Shown here: in pieces, positions 1 through 8,986 of the stretch
How the letters are laid out: each line of letters starts with the position of its first letter
Position numbering within the stretch: the stretch's first letter is position 1
NCBI GenBank assembly: GCA_035308965.1
Contig: DATGFN010000021.1
Coordinates: forward strand, 147,012 to 211,011
Direction of reading: 5' to 3'
DNA length: 64,000 bases
From: DASYXZ01 sp035308965
Lineage (GTDB): Bacteria; Acidobacteriota; Terriglobia; UBA7540
Position numbers and translations under genes: made by a program
Notes under the pieces: generated by a model
Told to the model about the DNA's origin: nothing
What the model saw: only the letters and a program-made list of their open reading frames with translations
The model's database searches: none

Positions 1-627
1 GATCACCAGTTGATGTTGGCGCGCCAGTTCGGCGATGGCCTCGAGCGTTTGCCGCGAATAAACGGCGCCCGTGGGATTATTGGGGTTGATCAACACCAAG
101 GCGCGCGTGCCGGTAAATATCCGCTGCTCGAGATTTTCCAGGTCGGGCTCCCACGCCGCACCTTCGTCCAGAATGTAAGCGTTGGGCTGAATCCCGAGCT
201 TGGCGAGAACGGCGGAATAGAGCGGATATTCGGGGCTGGGCGTCAGGATGTTTTCACCGGGATTCAGCAGGGCGGTCAGACAAACGTCCACTGCCTCGCT
301 TACGCCCTGGGTGATGAAAACGTTTTGAACATTAGAAATGCCTTTTCGGTCCGCCTCAGCTCGTATCGCGTCCAGGGCATCCTCAACCCCGCCCGAGGGC
401 GCGTAACCATTCTTGCCGTCGCGCATGGCTTTGACCACTGCGTCGATGATATGGGGCGGAGTCTCGAAATCAAACTTCAGCGGGTCGCCGATATTGAGAG
501 GCAGGATTTTCTTGCCCTCGCGAGCGAGCTGGTCCGCCACCACGGCCAGTTCTCGAATGGCGTAGCGCACATGCTCCAGGCGGGTAGCCGCCAGGATCTC
601 ACGGACATGTGTAAGTTCCTGCGTCAT
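1..627 (-). CDS. Class I/II pyridoxal-phosphate aminotransferase, N-terminal part (3' end outside window)
   Basis: This is an open frame of 209 codons from an ATG at 627 that runs off the left edge. The translation has the N-terminal layout of fold-type I aminotransferases of the AlaA/AspC group. Near residue 46 is LNIGDP, then a GYAPSGG segment near 74, an ITQGVSEAVD segment near 105 (cofactor phosphate region), PSPEYPLY near 129, and NPNNPTGAVYS near 186, whose Asn contacts PLP. The catalytic lysine should lie further on, outside the window. The expected reaction is amino-group transfer between an amino acid and a 2-oxo acid in the cytoplasm. Substrate cannot be assigned from this half; an alanine or aspartate type is most likely. 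No partner gene is adjacent on this strand. Confidence 0.85.
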   Translation of the reverse strand, partial: MTQELTHVREILAATRLEHVRYAIRELAVVADQLAREGKKILPLNIGDPLKFDFETPPHIIDAVVKAMRDGKNGYAPSGGVEDALDAIRAEADRKGISNVQNVFITQGVSEAVDVCLTALLNPGENILTPSPEYPLYSAVLAKLGIQPNAYILDEGAAWEPDLENLEQRIFTGTRALVLINPNNPTGAVYSRQTLEAIAELARQHQLVI

Positions 628-984
628 TGAACCATTAGATTTGTAGCAGAAAGACGAAGTGCGGTCAATTCACGTAATGATTCGGGGGAGGTCCAGTTTG
701 GTCCAAGCTACGTCATTTAGTAGCTTTGCTTCTACTCTCTTTCTTCTTTCAAAGCGGATGTTGGAGTATTGAAAAAACTATCGTATCTGGGCCAAGCGGC
801 GGAAAGACTTCCAGCGCAGAGTTTCTGCTTTTGAAAGTCTGCGGCACTTCCACTGCGGCCGTAGAAGATTATGAACACAAGCAATACCCTTCATAGGATT
901 ATTCAACGCGCTTGACACGTACAAGCCGCAGAGTCTGAAAGGCACAGACTCTGCGCGACCCGCTGCTTGCCTTTAACAGTGGAA
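628..984. other. Intergenic region without a gene
   Basis: This is 357 nt between the start of the minus-strand aminotransferase and the end of the minus-strand DUF1801 gene. I see no convincing ORF with a ribosome binding site. The only clear structure is the hairpin at 928-954. A looser related word (gcagagtttctgc) lies near 819, so two relatives of the same repeat may be present. Confidence 0.5.
928..954. repeat. Perfect 10-bp hairpin (REP-like palindrome)
   Basis: GCAGAGTCTG (928-937) is followed after 7 nt by its exact reverse complement CAGACTCTGC (945-954), and the flanking C/G at 927/955 also pair. No T-run follows on either strand, so it is more likely an interspersed palindrome than an intrinsic terminator. 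It lies just past the end of the DUF1801 gene and could still protect that mRNA 3' end. Confidence 0.6.
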
Positions 985-1431
985 TTATTTCCTCAGCTTC
1001 CCTTTTTCATTCTGAGCTGCAAGCCCATCTCGTATTGCCGCTTCAAGCGTATCGATGTTGATATCCTTTAGAGTTTTAAACCGAATGCAATATCCGGTCA
1101 CGCTCGCCTTGCCTAATGTTTTTCCATACGTCTTGGCTAAGTACTTTTTATCTTTGAGGCCAAGAACATAGACAGAGATTCCGGTCTTGTTTCCGCTCAC
1201 ACCAATTTGAAAAAACTCTCTACTTTTTCCATTGGCATATTTTATTGTGTGAAATCCATATCCAATCGTAGGGTTGGAAACAGTATTATTTTTGCTGTCT
1301 TTACCATCGAAGAACCATAATTTGCACGCTGGCGACACTTGAAGTGTGAGCCGATGCAACTCCCGCATCTCACTGCGTTTTGGCTCCGGTTGGCTGGTAA
1401 TATACCTCTTGATCTGTTCTTTTACGTTCAT
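985..1431 (-). CDS. DUF1801 (YdhG/YdeI-like) domain protein
   Basis: This is a 148-residue soluble protein. It begins with a helix containing the QPEPKRSEMRELHRL pattern typical of DUF1801 proteins, followed by a small beta-rich domain, and ends in a basic tail. DUF1801 members are small cytoplasmic proteins of unclear function. Some are fused to or grouped with YdeI proteins; no reaction is established. The start ATG at 1431 has AGGGAG 8 nt upstream. Its base composition is visibly more AT-rich than its neighbours, with long T/A runs, which suggests acquisition from another genome. A strong palindrome (1455-1481) lies in its 5' untranslated region. Confidence 0.75.
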   Translation of the reverse strand: MNVKEQIKRYITSQPEPKRSEMRELHRLTLQVSPACKLWFFDGKDSKNNTVSNPTIGYGFHTIKYANGKSREFFQIGVSGNKTGISVYVLGLKDKKYLAKTYGKTLGKASVTGYCIRFKTLKDINIDTLEAAIRDGLAAQNEKGKLRK

Positions 1432-1454
1432 AGGTTCTGCTCCCTAGAGGTTAG

Positions 1455-1481
1455 CGCGGACCGCCGATTCTGCGGTCCGCG
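1455..1481. repeat. 10-bp perfect palindrome upstream of the DUF1801 gene
   Basis: CGCGGACCGC (1455-1464) and GCGGTCCGCG (1472-1481) are exact inverted copies separated by 7 nt. The structure lies 24 nt upstream of the DUF1801 start codon and would form a stem in the 5' end of its transcript. It could be an interspersed element, an operator or a terminator for upstream transcription. Sequence alone does not decide. Confidence 0.6.
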
Positions 1482-1658
1482 TTCCTTCGATAGCAATCTT
1501 CGTCATCGTGACGTATTCTACCGCTATGTCCACGCTTCGCCGGCCTTTTCTTACTGATCGATATTGGTTTGTCGCGGCGCGCCTGTAGGATAAGTGCACG
1601 GTGGATATTACACATATTAGGATTATAAGAATGTAGTTCCGACTGAGAAGCCGCAGAT

Positions 1659-1744
1659 CCGTCAGCCGACGGACGGTCTTCGCTACCCGGCTCGCGCTGG
1701 CTGCTTGTCTTTTCAGAGCGAGATTCCTCTCCGTCGGCTGACGG
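1659..1744. repeat. Interspersed inverted repeat, 15-nt arms
   Basis: CCGTCAGCCGACGGA (1659-1673) and TCCGTCGGCTGACGG (1730-1744) are exact reverse complements 56 nt apart. Each arm is itself partly palindromic. The right arm runs into a GGAATGACA word (1746-1754) that is typical of interspersed palindromes in many soil bacteria (general knowledge, not searched here). The region 1432-1931 holds no credible gene. The ORFs crossing it on the minus strand have no family features and run into this repeat. Confidence 0.55.
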
Positions 1745-1931
1745 AGCGGAATGACATGAGTGGAAAACGTTTTTCTGCAAACTGGTAGGTTGTGGAGGGA
1801 TTTGCGAGACAAGGCCACGCGGAGCCCGGATTCTACGACGCTCGCCGGTTTCTCTCCCGGCCGCTTGTATTCTTGAAAGAGGAGTCTTATCCTTAAGCCC
1901 TTCAACGCTCGGGCGAGTAAGGAGGAATTCC

Positions 1932-2261
1932 ATGGCCACCCCTGAAGCCGGCCTTCCGGCGGACGACCCATTGGTTGCCGACCCCAAGCACTTCACGCTT
2001 GAGTTCGAGAATGAAAAAGTTCGAGTGTTACGCGCCAAGTTTGGACCCGGGGAGAAAGCTCCCATGCTTGGATTTCCCGCCATGATGTCGGTATCGGTCA
2101 CCGACCGGGATATTAAATTCACCATGCCCAACGGGAGAACGCAACGCTTATTCGGCAAGGCGGGCGAGGTCGCGTGGTATGACGCGCGCCGCCACCAGGC
2201 GGAAAACATGAGTGCGAAGCCTTACGAAGGAATTATTATCATGTTCAAAGATTCCAAATGA
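1932..2261 (+). CDS. Small cupin-fold protein
   Basis: This is a 109-residue single-domain protein. After about 20 residues comes a cupin-like pattern: FENEKVRVLRAKFGPGEKAP, then beta strands with VSVTDRDIKFT, a GKAGEVAWYDARRHQ segment and a final YEGIIIMFK strand. The canonical metal-binding His pair of the first cupin motif is not evident (GPGEKAPML in its place), so metal binding is uncertain. The start is decided by a near-perfect AAGGAGG 6 nt before the ATG. Small cupins of this kind are cytoplasmic with varied roles; no substrate is predicted. It stands alone, between the repeat-rich gap and a convergent regulator. Confidence 0.75.
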   Translation: MATPEAGLPADDPLVADPKHFTLEFENEKVRVLRAKFGPGEKAPMLGFPAMMSVSVTDRDIKFTMPNGRTQRLFGKAGEVAWYDARRHQAENMSAKPYEGIIIMFKDSK

Positions 2262-2331
2262 CTTTGACGTCCGCCCATCGTTCGTCCCGAGGCGCAGGTG
2301 AGCTATTTTCTTAGAGTGGGCTGCGCGTCCA

Positions 2332-4413
2332 TCATTTCGCCGGCCGCGTGATGCCCAGCCGGCGCATTTTGTAAAATAGTGTGGTGCGCTTCAGGCCCAG
2401 CCGTTCCGCCGCCCCTCCGGGCCCTCCCAACATTCCATTTGATTCTTTGAGCGCCTGTTGGATTTGGGCCCGCTCGCCTTCAGCCAGGGTGCGAACCCTC
2501 GAGAGACCATGTTGCCCTTGCAGTTTCAGCTCCGCGAGCGGAGGGCGCAAGGTTTTCGATGGCGTCAGAATCACGGCGCGTTCGATGAAGTTCTGTAACT
2601 CGCGAACGTTGCCCGGCCAATGATACCGCTTGAGGGCTTCCATAATTTCAGGCGGAATTGTGTCAATCCGTTTGTTCATTTGGCGCGCGAATTTATCCAC
2701 GAAGTAATCCACCAGCAGGGGAATGTCCTGGGGGCGATCTCGCAGCGGAGGCGCCACCACCGGGAAAATGTTGAGCCGGTAATATAAGTCCTCGCGAAAT
2801 TCCCGGTCCTCGACCATCTGAAGAAGATCGCGGCTGGTGGCCGCCAGCAGGCGCGCATTCACGCGGATGGTGCGCGTGCTGCCCAAACGCTCGAACTCCT
2901 GTTCCTGAAGCACGCGCAACAATTTGGGCTGCAACTCGAGAGGGATATCGCCTACTTCGTCCAAAAAAAGCGTTCCCAAGTGAGCCAATTCAAAGCGGCC
3001 GATCTTCTGCGCAATCGCTCCGGTAAAGGCGCCTTTCTCGTGGCCAAAGAGTTCGCTCTCCAGTAACCCAAGCGGGATCGCGGCGCAATTCACTTTCACA
3101 AACGTCCGTTCGCGCCGCGAGCTGAGATTGTGAATGGCGCGCGCGATCAACTCCTTCCCCGTACCCGTCTCGCCCAAAATGAGGACGGTGGAGTCCGTGG
3201 GAGCGACGATCTCTACCTGCTGAAGGACACGCTTCAGCGCCGGACTTTCACCGATGATCTCCTCGAAATTATGCTCGGTCAAAATCTCTTCGGTAAGGTA
3301 GATTTTTTCTTCGGTGAGCCTCTCCCGCGATTCGGCCATCTGCCCATAGTCCAGGGCATTCTCGACCGCGATAGCTACCTGGCTGGCCACCTGACGGAGG
3401 AATTCCAAGTCTTCCTCAGTAAACGCCACTTCTTCCAACCGGCCCAGGTTCAGCGTGCCCAGCGCGCGCTGCTTGCTGATGAGAGGGAGAAAACAGGCTG
3501 CCTTCATCGCCGACAACGCGGGGTTAAAATGAAAACTGAATTGGGGCAATTCCTTGCTGGTCACGGACAGGGGCTTGCCGGTTCGCAACGCTTCCCCCGC
3601 CGCCGACCCGGCCGTGGCAATCACCAATTCTTCTTCCTCGCTGCCTCCGCCCTTGGCGAAGTTTCGCGCGTAGACCCGCAGGCGCTCGCCGTCACCGGGC
3701 TCGGGCAGGGTGACGCTGGCGAAATCACATTTCATCACCTGTCGAACGCTGGTTGAAATGGCTCGCAGGAGTTGGCGCAGATCGAGATTGGGTACCACCA
3801 CGTTATTCAGGTCCAACAGCAAGCGCAGACGGTCGCGCTGGTGCTCGAGCAGGCGCTGTAGGCTGAGGGCTTCCTGGTGGCTCAACGTGTTGTCCATAGC
3901 GAGTGCCACGTGTCTTGCCACTTGCTGGAGGAATTGAACGTCGGCGTCGGCATAGGCGTTCAATTTTTGGCTGCCGAACCCGACGGCTCCCAGGCGACGG
4001 TGGACCGTGGTCAAGGGGAGAATGCAAAATGACCGGACCTCTGCGTTCCTGAGAAGCGCGAGTGCGTCGGGGAATCTGGTCTCATCGTCAATGCTGGAGA
4101 CAACCAACGGCTGCTGTGTTTGCCAGACCAGGCCGGAGGGCGAATCTTCAATTGGTCGCTCTACGACATTAAAATCCACCCGGGCCCGCATCTCATGAAT
4201 ATGCAGGCGCATGGTATTGCGGACAGGGTCGTGCAGGACGAGCCAAAGTGAGTCGAAGCTTACAATGCGGGGAAGGCACTCGGCTACGGCGTGAAACAAG
4301 GCGGGAAGTTCGCGGTGCAGTCCTATGAACTCCGAAACCTCCAGCAGAACCTGATAGGCGGAGGATTGCCGGGCGGTTTGTGCGCCAGTTCGTGATTCGG
4401 TATCCTCAGGCAT
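2332..4413 (-). CDS. Sigma-54-dependent transcriptional activator with two GAF domains
   Basis: This 693-residue protein resembles FhlA-type enhancer-binding proteins. GAF domain 1 spans about residues 20-180, GAF domain 2 about 200-355, and the AAA+ domain about 390-625. The AAA+ domain has GETGTGKE (Walker A, near 414), the GAFTGA sigma-54 contact loop (near 461), LFLDEVGD (Walker B, near 482) and the WPGNVRELQN sensor-2 motif. A Fis-type helix-turn-helix ends the protein (about 655-690). It should remodel RNA polymerase-sigma-54 at -24/-12 promoters in response to a small ligand or redox signal sensed by the GAF domains. No receiver domain is present, so it is not a classical response regulator. 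No clear sigma-54 promoter was found beside it and the neighbours give no target. Confidence 0.93.
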   Translation of the reverse strand: MPEDTESRTGAQTARQSSAYQVLLEVSEFIGLHRELPALFHAVAECLPRIVSFDSLWLVLHDPVRNTMRLHIHEMRARVDFNVVERPIEDSPSGLVWQTQQPLVVSSIDDETRFPDALALLRNAEVRSFCILPLTTVHRRLGAVGFGSQKLNAYADADVQFLQQVARHVALAMDNTLSHQEALSLQRLLEHQRDRLRLLLDLNNVVVPNLDLRQLLRAISTSVRQVMKCDFASVTLPEPGDGERLRVYARNFAKGGGSEEEELVIATAGSAAGEALRTGKPLSVTSKELPQFSFHFNPALSAMKAACFLPLISKQRALGTLNLGRLEEVAFTEEDLEFLRQVASQVAIAVENALDYGQMAESRERLTEEKIYLTEEILTEHNFEEIIGESPALKRVLQQVEIVAPTDSTVLILGETGTGKELIARAIHNLSSRRERTFVKVNCAAIPLGLLESELFGHEKGAFTGAIAQKIGRFELAHLGTLFLDEVGDIPLELQPKLLRVLQEQEFERLGSTRTIRVNARLLAATSRDLLQMVEDREFREDLYYRLNIFPVVAPPLRDRPQDIPLLVDYFVDKFARQMNKRIDTIPPEIMEALKRYHWPGNVRELQNFIERAVILTPSKTLRPPLAELKLQGQHGLSRVRTLAEGERAQIQQALKESNGMLGGPGGAAERLGLKRTTLFYKMRRLGITRPAK

Positions 4414-4438
4414 AGCTTCCAGTATAGTGAGGAAAATG

Positions 4439-4459
4439 GTGAATTATGAAGGATGAATT
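4439..4459. repeat. Degenerate 7-nt tandem repeat (3 units)
   Basis: Three consecutive 7-mers, GTGAATT, ATGAAGG and ATGAATT, lie about 25 nt upstream of the sigma-54 activator start. They share the pattern RTGAANN with a strict 7-nt period. The array is short, but similar arrays occur elsewhere in this window (50563, 60632, 61723, 62278, 63788). Confidence 0.45.
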
Positions 4460-4650
4460 GAGAGTCATGCGGGGAGGACAAACCATTCAAAGATTAGCCT
4501 TCCCCAGGGGAGAAGGTATCTCGCCGCGGCGAGACAGATGAGGGGTTAGTCCTCACATTCGCGGTCCACCCTCAGATCTCCAACAGAAAACAGGTTTTGA
4601 TCAGGTTGGGCCGAGGCACCCCGCAATTTCCAAAATTCGCAAGCCATCGG

Positions 4651-5871
4651 TCACTCGTAGCGCAACGCCTCAATGGGGTCAAGGTGCGCCGCTTTGTGCG
4701 CGGGATAGAAACCAAAAAAGACTCCGACGCCGGCTGAAAATACAACCGCGATGACGATCGCCTGAATGGGAATAAGGGTGGGCCAATGGAGCGTGTCCGA
4801 AATGACCGAAGTTCCCGCAACTCCGGCGGCGAGACCCAGGCAGCCTCCAATCACGCTCAGCACGGTCGCCTCGCTCAGGAATTGCATTTGGACGTCTGCC
4901 TCCGTCGCGCCCACGGCCAGGCGAATTCCGATCTCTCGCGTCCGCTCGGTTACCGAGACCAGCATGATATTCATGATCCCGATGCCACCCACCACCAGCG
5001 AAATGGAGGCAATGCTGGCCAGGAGAATGGTCATCACGCGCTCGGATTCCGCGCCCGCCTGCGCGACATCGGCGGGATGGCGGATATTAAAATCGTCCGG
5101 CTCGTCCGGCCGCAGATGGTGCCGGTCGCGCAGCAGCGCGGATATTTGTTGCTCGGCCGCGGCGGTCACTTCGCGCGAGTTTGCCGAGCACATAATGTCA
5201 TCCAGCCAGTCGTAGCCCAGAATCTTTTTTTGCGCGGTGGTGTAAGGCATAAACAAAGTGTCGTCCTGGTCCTGGCCAAACGGAGAAAGCCCTTTGGCCC
5301 CCAGCACGCCCACAACCATGCAGGGAATGGTTTTCACCCGAATGGTTTTCCCAATGGGATCCTCGCTTCCGAATAATTGATCGACGATGGTCTGGCCCAG
5401 CAGGCAGACGTTGGCCGAATGCTCCACGTCAGTCATCTGGAAGGCGCTTCCGCGCGCGATTTTCCAGCGGCGCACCGAGAGATACTCCGGTGTCACGCCA
5501 TGAATGGAGGTCTGCCAGTTCTGCCCGGCATAAATGACCTGGACGTGCTCATCCACGTTGGGCGAAACGTTATGCACCAAAGGAACCTGCTGGCGGATCG
5601 CCATCCAGTCGCCCACCGTCAACGTCTTGGTGCCGCGAGTGCCCGTGCGCAATCCGTTGACCTGGCGGCCACCGGCCTCGATCCATACCATGTTGTCGCC
5701 GATGCTCTGGATCTGTTCCTGGATTCGGTTGGAGGCGCCCTCGCCAATGGCCACGCTGCAAATTACGGCGCCCACGCCAATGATGATCCCAAGCATGGTC
5801 AGAAGGCTGCGCATCTTGTTGCGCGCCAGCGCCCGCGTGGCCACCCGCAGCAATTCGCCAAACTCGATCAC
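4651..5871 (-). CDS. MacB/FtsX-type ABC transporter permease (orphan)
   Basis: This 406-residue inner-membrane protein has the MacB_PCD plus FtsX architecture. The first membrane segment is at about 20-42, then a large periplasmic domain (about 45-275), then three closely spaced membrane helices (about 280-300, 330-350, 365-385) carrying the family pattern GIMNIMLVSVTERTREIGIR. Such permeases work as dimers with a separate LolD-like ATPase to move lipoproteins, peptides or signals mechanically across the periplasm. Here no ATPase gene is adjacent: a convergent regulator lies on one side and a divergent amidohydrolase on the other. The partner must be elsewhere. The start is GTG at 5871. Confidence 0.9.
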   Translation of the reverse strand: MIEFGELLRVATRALARNKMRSLLTMLGIIIGVGAVICSVAIGEGASNRIQEQIQSIGDNMVWIEAGGRQVNGLRTGTRGTKTLTVGDWMAIRQQVPLVHNVSPNVDEHVQVIYAGQNWQTSIHGVTPEYLSVRRWKIARGSAFQMTDVEHSANVCLLGQTIVDQLFGSEDPIGKTIRVKTIPCMVVGVLGAKGLSPFGQDQDDTLFMPYTTAQKKILGYDWLDDIMCSANSREVTAAAEQQISALLRDRHHLRPDEPDDFNIRHPADVAQAGAESERVMTILLASIASISLVVGGIGIMNIMLVSVTERTREIGIRLAVGATEADVQMQFLSEATVLSVIGGCLGLAAGVAGTSVISDTLHWPTLIPIQAIVIAVVFSAGVGVFFGFYPAHKAAHLDPIEALRYE

Positions 5872-5992
5872 CGTGCCCTCACTTCATCTAGATTAACAGA
5901 CATGTGGCCGCCTTAAACAGTCCCATCGAATGACGCGGGCATCAGCGCAGACTGGTTTATACTCCTGAACACCGAGGGAGGAAGTATCTAAC

Positions 5993-7258
5993 GTGCGACC
6001 CGCGAACGTTTTCCTTTTCCTGTTCGGCATTCTTGCAATCAACGCTACGGCGCGGCGAATTGCTCCACAGCCGCCTGCGCCAAGCGACCGCATTGTGATT
6101 GGCGCGAGCACGGTGCTCGATGGCAAGGGCGGAGTGCTGCACAATACTCGCATCGCGATCGAAGGCTCAAAGATTGTGGCCATTGACCCTAAGGCCGGGC
6201 CAGTGGACTACGACTTGCGTGGGCTGACGGTATTGCCGGGCTGGATTGATGCGCACGTGCACATGACCTGGTTCTTTGGCAAGGATGGGAAACTGGCGGG
6301 CAAAGGAGTGGCGCCGGATGAGGCCGCCTATGCTGAAGCCGCCAATGCATGGGTAACGTTGATGGCGGGCTTCACCACTGTGCAAGACATGGGTTCCCCC
6401 ACAACCATGCGCGAGGCGATCGCCATGGGAACGCTCCCCGGCCCGCGCATCCTGACGGCCGTCGAACCGCTCTCAGGTCGTGGCGAGCAGACTGGAACGC
6501 CGGACGAAATCCGTGCTTTCGTACGCAAACAAAAAGAGGCGGGCGCGGACCTGATTAAAATATACGCCTCCGGAGGCATGAGCCGGGGCACGATGACGAT
6601 GTCCCAGGAACAGCTTAATGCAGCGTGCGATGAAGCGAAGAAATTGGGATTGCGCACGCTTGTGCACGCCATCAGAGACGCAGTGCGCGCGGCAACCCAG
6701 GCAGGATGCACCGAAGTCGAGCACGGCTTGGGAGCGTCAGACGACGATCTGATGCTGATGGCCGCCCATGGGACATATCTTGATCCGCAAGCCGGATTGC
6801 TGCTTGAAACTTATCTCCATAACAAGGATAGGTATCTTTCCCCGCCGTACTACACCGAAGAGAGCTTTGCGGCCATGAAAGGGCTAATCACGGCACATCA
6901 GGAATTCATCAAGCGCGCCGAGCGCATTCCGGGGTTGAAAATTGTTTACGGCACCGATGCGGTGGCGGGCGCACACGGGCGCAACGCGGAGGACTTTATC
7001 CACCGAGTGCGGGACTGCGGAGTGGACCCCATGGCTGCGATGGTCTCGGCCAACTCACTGGGGGCAGAAGCGCTGGAGATGGCGGACCAAATCGGCTCCA
7101 TTGCGCCCGGCTTGCAGGCAGACATTATTGCGCTCGATGGGAACCCGTTAAAAGACATTACGGCCGTCCGGCGTGTAGTATTTGTGATGAAGGGCGGGGT
7201 AGTTTACAAGAACGCCGCGCGCAGTGCGATTCCGGTTTATGAAAGCGTCGTACGATGA
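5993..7258 (+). CDS. Secreted metal-dependent amidohydrolase
   Basis: This is a 421-residue protein with a GTG start preceded by GAGGGAGGAAG. An N-terminal hydrophobic segment (about 5-20) suggests export. The core is the amidohydrolase superfamily barrel of the imidazolonepropionase-like/Xaa-Pro dipeptidase group. It shows the HxH metal motif in DAHVHM (H88, H90), a candidate carboxylated Lys in LIKIYASGG (near 183), single His residues in LVHAIRD and VEHGLG, and the catalytic Asp in YGTDAVAGAHG (near 319). The C-terminal strand PGLQADIIALDGNP is characteristic. It probably hydrolyses C-N bonds of small peptides or cyclic amides outside the cytoplasm; substrate unknown. The next gene, a fucosidase, follows at 92 nt on the same strand. 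Confidence 0.9.
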   Translation: MRPANVFLFLFGILAINATARRIAPQPPAPSDRIVIGASTVLDGKGGVLHNTRIAIEGSKIVAIDPKAGPVDYDLRGLTVLPGWIDAHVHMTWFFGKDGKLAGKGVAPDEAAYAEAANAWVTLMAGFTTVQDMGSPTTMREAIAMGTLPGPRILTAVEPLSGRGEQTGTPDEIRAFVRKQKEAGADLIKIYASGGMSRGTMTMSQEQLNAACDEAKKLGLRTLVHAIRDAVRAATQAGCTEVEHGLGASDDDLMLMAAHGTYLDPQAGLLLETYLHNKDRYLSPPYYTEESFAAMKGLITAHQEFIKRAERIPGLKIVYGTDAVAGAHGRNAEDFIHRVRDCGVDPMAAMVSANSLGAEALEMADQIGSIAPGLQADIIALDGNPLKDITAVRRVVFVMKGGVVYKNAARSAIPVYESVVR

Positions 7259-7350
7259 TTCGGCATCCCGTGACTTCCTTTGCGCGTTTGCCGGAGGTCG
7301 GGGCGCATGATGCTGCCTGAAAATATAAGACTTGAAAGAGGGTAAAATTT

Positions 7351-8970
7351 ATGACCTCCCATTTTCATCCATTTCCAGCATCCTTGTTCCGCATGCGTCG
7401 CGCACCAGCCGAGGTTTCTTGCCTTCAGGCAAAAATATTTGAAGTGCGCCGGCTGACGCTCGTGGCCATGATCGCATTTCTTATTACTCTGTTTTTGGCG
7501 GGCCAGGCTCGGGCGCAGGATCCCAGAGTGGAGGAGGCCGTCAAAAAGATTGATGCCGTAATTGCAGGCGGCCCTTACCAGGCGTCCTGGGACTCTCTGG
7601 TAAAATATGAAGTGCCGGAGTGGTATCGCGACGCCAAATTCGGGATCTTCATCCATTGGGGCGTCTATTCGGTCCCCGCCTTTGGCAGCGAATGGTACCC
7701 ACGCAACATGTACATCATGGGCAGTCCCGTTTTCAAACACCACGTTGAGGCCTACGGTCCGCAAAGCAAATTCGGCTACAAAGATTTTATTCCCATGTTC
7801 CGGGCGGAAAAATTCAATCCTGACCAGTGGGCCGAACTCTTTCGCAAGGCGGGAGCCAAGTACGTGGTGCCGGTAGCAGAGCATCACGATGGATTTGCCA
7901 TGTTTGACTACGATTTTACCGACTGGAGCGCCGCCCAAATGGGCCCCAACCGCGATGTAGTGGGCGAGTTGGCAAAGGCCGTCCGCAAGCAAGGCTTGCA
8001 TTTTGGCGCCTCTTCCCACCGCGCCGAGCACTGGTGGTTTTACAATGGCGGCATGGCCTTTGATTCCGATGTGAAGGACCCGCGATACGCGTCTTTGTAC
8101 GGTCCCGCCCAGCCCGACAAAACTCAGCCGGACAAGGCGTTTCTGGATGATTGGCTGGTGCGCGCGTCGCAAATTGTGGACAAGTATCAACCTCAAGTTG
8201 TCTGGTTTGATTGGTGGATCGAGCAGCCGGTTTTTCAGCCCTATCTCCAAAAATTTGCCGCCTACTATTACAACCGGGGGGCGGAATGGAATCTCGGCGT
8301 CGCCATCAATTATAAGAACAAGTCTTTCCCGGAGCGTGCCGCCGTGCTGGACATCGAGAGGGGAAAACTGGACACCATTCGCCCGATCTTTTGGCAAACG
8401 GACACATCGGTCAGCGAGAAGTCCTGGGGCTACATTCAAGACGACAAGTTCCGCACCCCGGAGTCGCTGATAGATGAGCTGGTGGATATTGTCAGCAACA
8501 ACGGCTGCCTGCTCCTCAACGTGGGGCCCAAATCCGACGGCACCATCCCGGATGAAGTCCAAAAAGTCCTGCTCGATATGGGCGCGTGGCTGACTACCAA
8601 CGGAGAGGCAATTTACGGGACGCGACCGTGGAAAGTTTCCGGGGAAGGACCCACCAAAATCGTGGCGGGTTCATTCAAAGATACCGCCGGGACGCCGTTC
8701 ACGGGCTCGGACATTCGGTTTACCGCCAAAAGGGACACGCTTTACGCCATTGCCCTGGCATGGCCGGAGGATGGGAAGCTCATCGTGAAGTCGTTGGCTT
8801 CGAGCTCATGGCTCAGCCAAAAGAAAATTCGCAAGGTCCAAATGCTGGGGTACGCGGGCAAGCTGAAGTGGGCACAAACCACAGAGGGACTCTCCGTAGA
8901 TTTGCCGGCCACAAGACCCGGCAACTATGCCTTCGCAATCAAGATATCGCCCGTGGATCGCGCGCCCTGA
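7351..8970 (+). CDS. Alpha-L-fucosidase, glycoside hydrolase family 29
   Basis: This is a 539-residue exported enzyme that releases alpha-linked fucose. The GH29 hallmarks are GIFIHWG (about 98-104), EHHDGFA (about 177-183) and VVWFDWW (about 283-289), whose Asp287 matches the catalytic nucleophile. A C-terminal beta-sandwich follows from about residue 420. The hydrophobic export signal is not at the extreme N-terminus but at about residues 38-55 (ends AQDP). The true start may therefore be Met40, or the first 38 residues may be a long n-region. The ATG at 7351 has AAGAGGG upstream, so I keep it. In an environmental heterotroph it would help degrade fucose-containing polysaccharides or glycoproteins. 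Confidence 0.93.
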   Translation: MTSHFHPFPASLFRMRRAPAEVSCLQAKIFEVRRLTLVAMIAFLITLFLAGQARAQDPRVEEAVKKIDAVIAGGPYQASWDSLVKYEVPEWYRDAKFGIFIHWGVYSVPAFGSEWYPRNMYIMGSPVFKHHVEAYGPQSKFGYKDFIPMFRAEKFNPDQWAELFRKAGAKYVVPVAEHHDGFAMFDYDFTDWSAAQMGPNRDVVGELAKAVRKQGLHFGASSHRAEHWWFYNGGMAFDSDVKDPRYASLYGPAQPDKTQPDKAFLDDWLVRASQIVDKYQPQVVWFDWWIEQPVFQPYLQKFAAYYYNRGAEWNLGVAINYKNKSFPERAAVLDIERGKLDTIRPIFWQTDTSVSEKSWGYIQDDKFRTPESLIDELVDIVSNNGCLLLNVGPKSDGTIPDEVQKVLLDMGAWLTTNGEAIYGTRPWKVSGEGPTKIVAGSFKDTAGTPFTGSDIRFTAKRDTLYAIALAWPEDGKLIVKSLASSSWLSQKKIRKVQMLGYAGKLKWAQTTEGLSVDLPATRPGNYAFAIKISPVDRAP

Positions 8971-8986
8971 TGAAGAGGTGATTGCC

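Noticed and set aside
1451..2209. Minus-strand ORFs of 175 and 252 codons crossing the repeat region
   Set aside because: They run through the inverted repeat at 1659-1744, are antisense to the cupin gene with its strong ribosome site, and show no recognisable domain.
7237..8562. Long minus-strand ORF (441 codons) opposite the fucosidase gene
   Set aside because: It has no ribosome site and no family features, and it lies wholly antisense to a GH29 gene with clear catalytic motifs.
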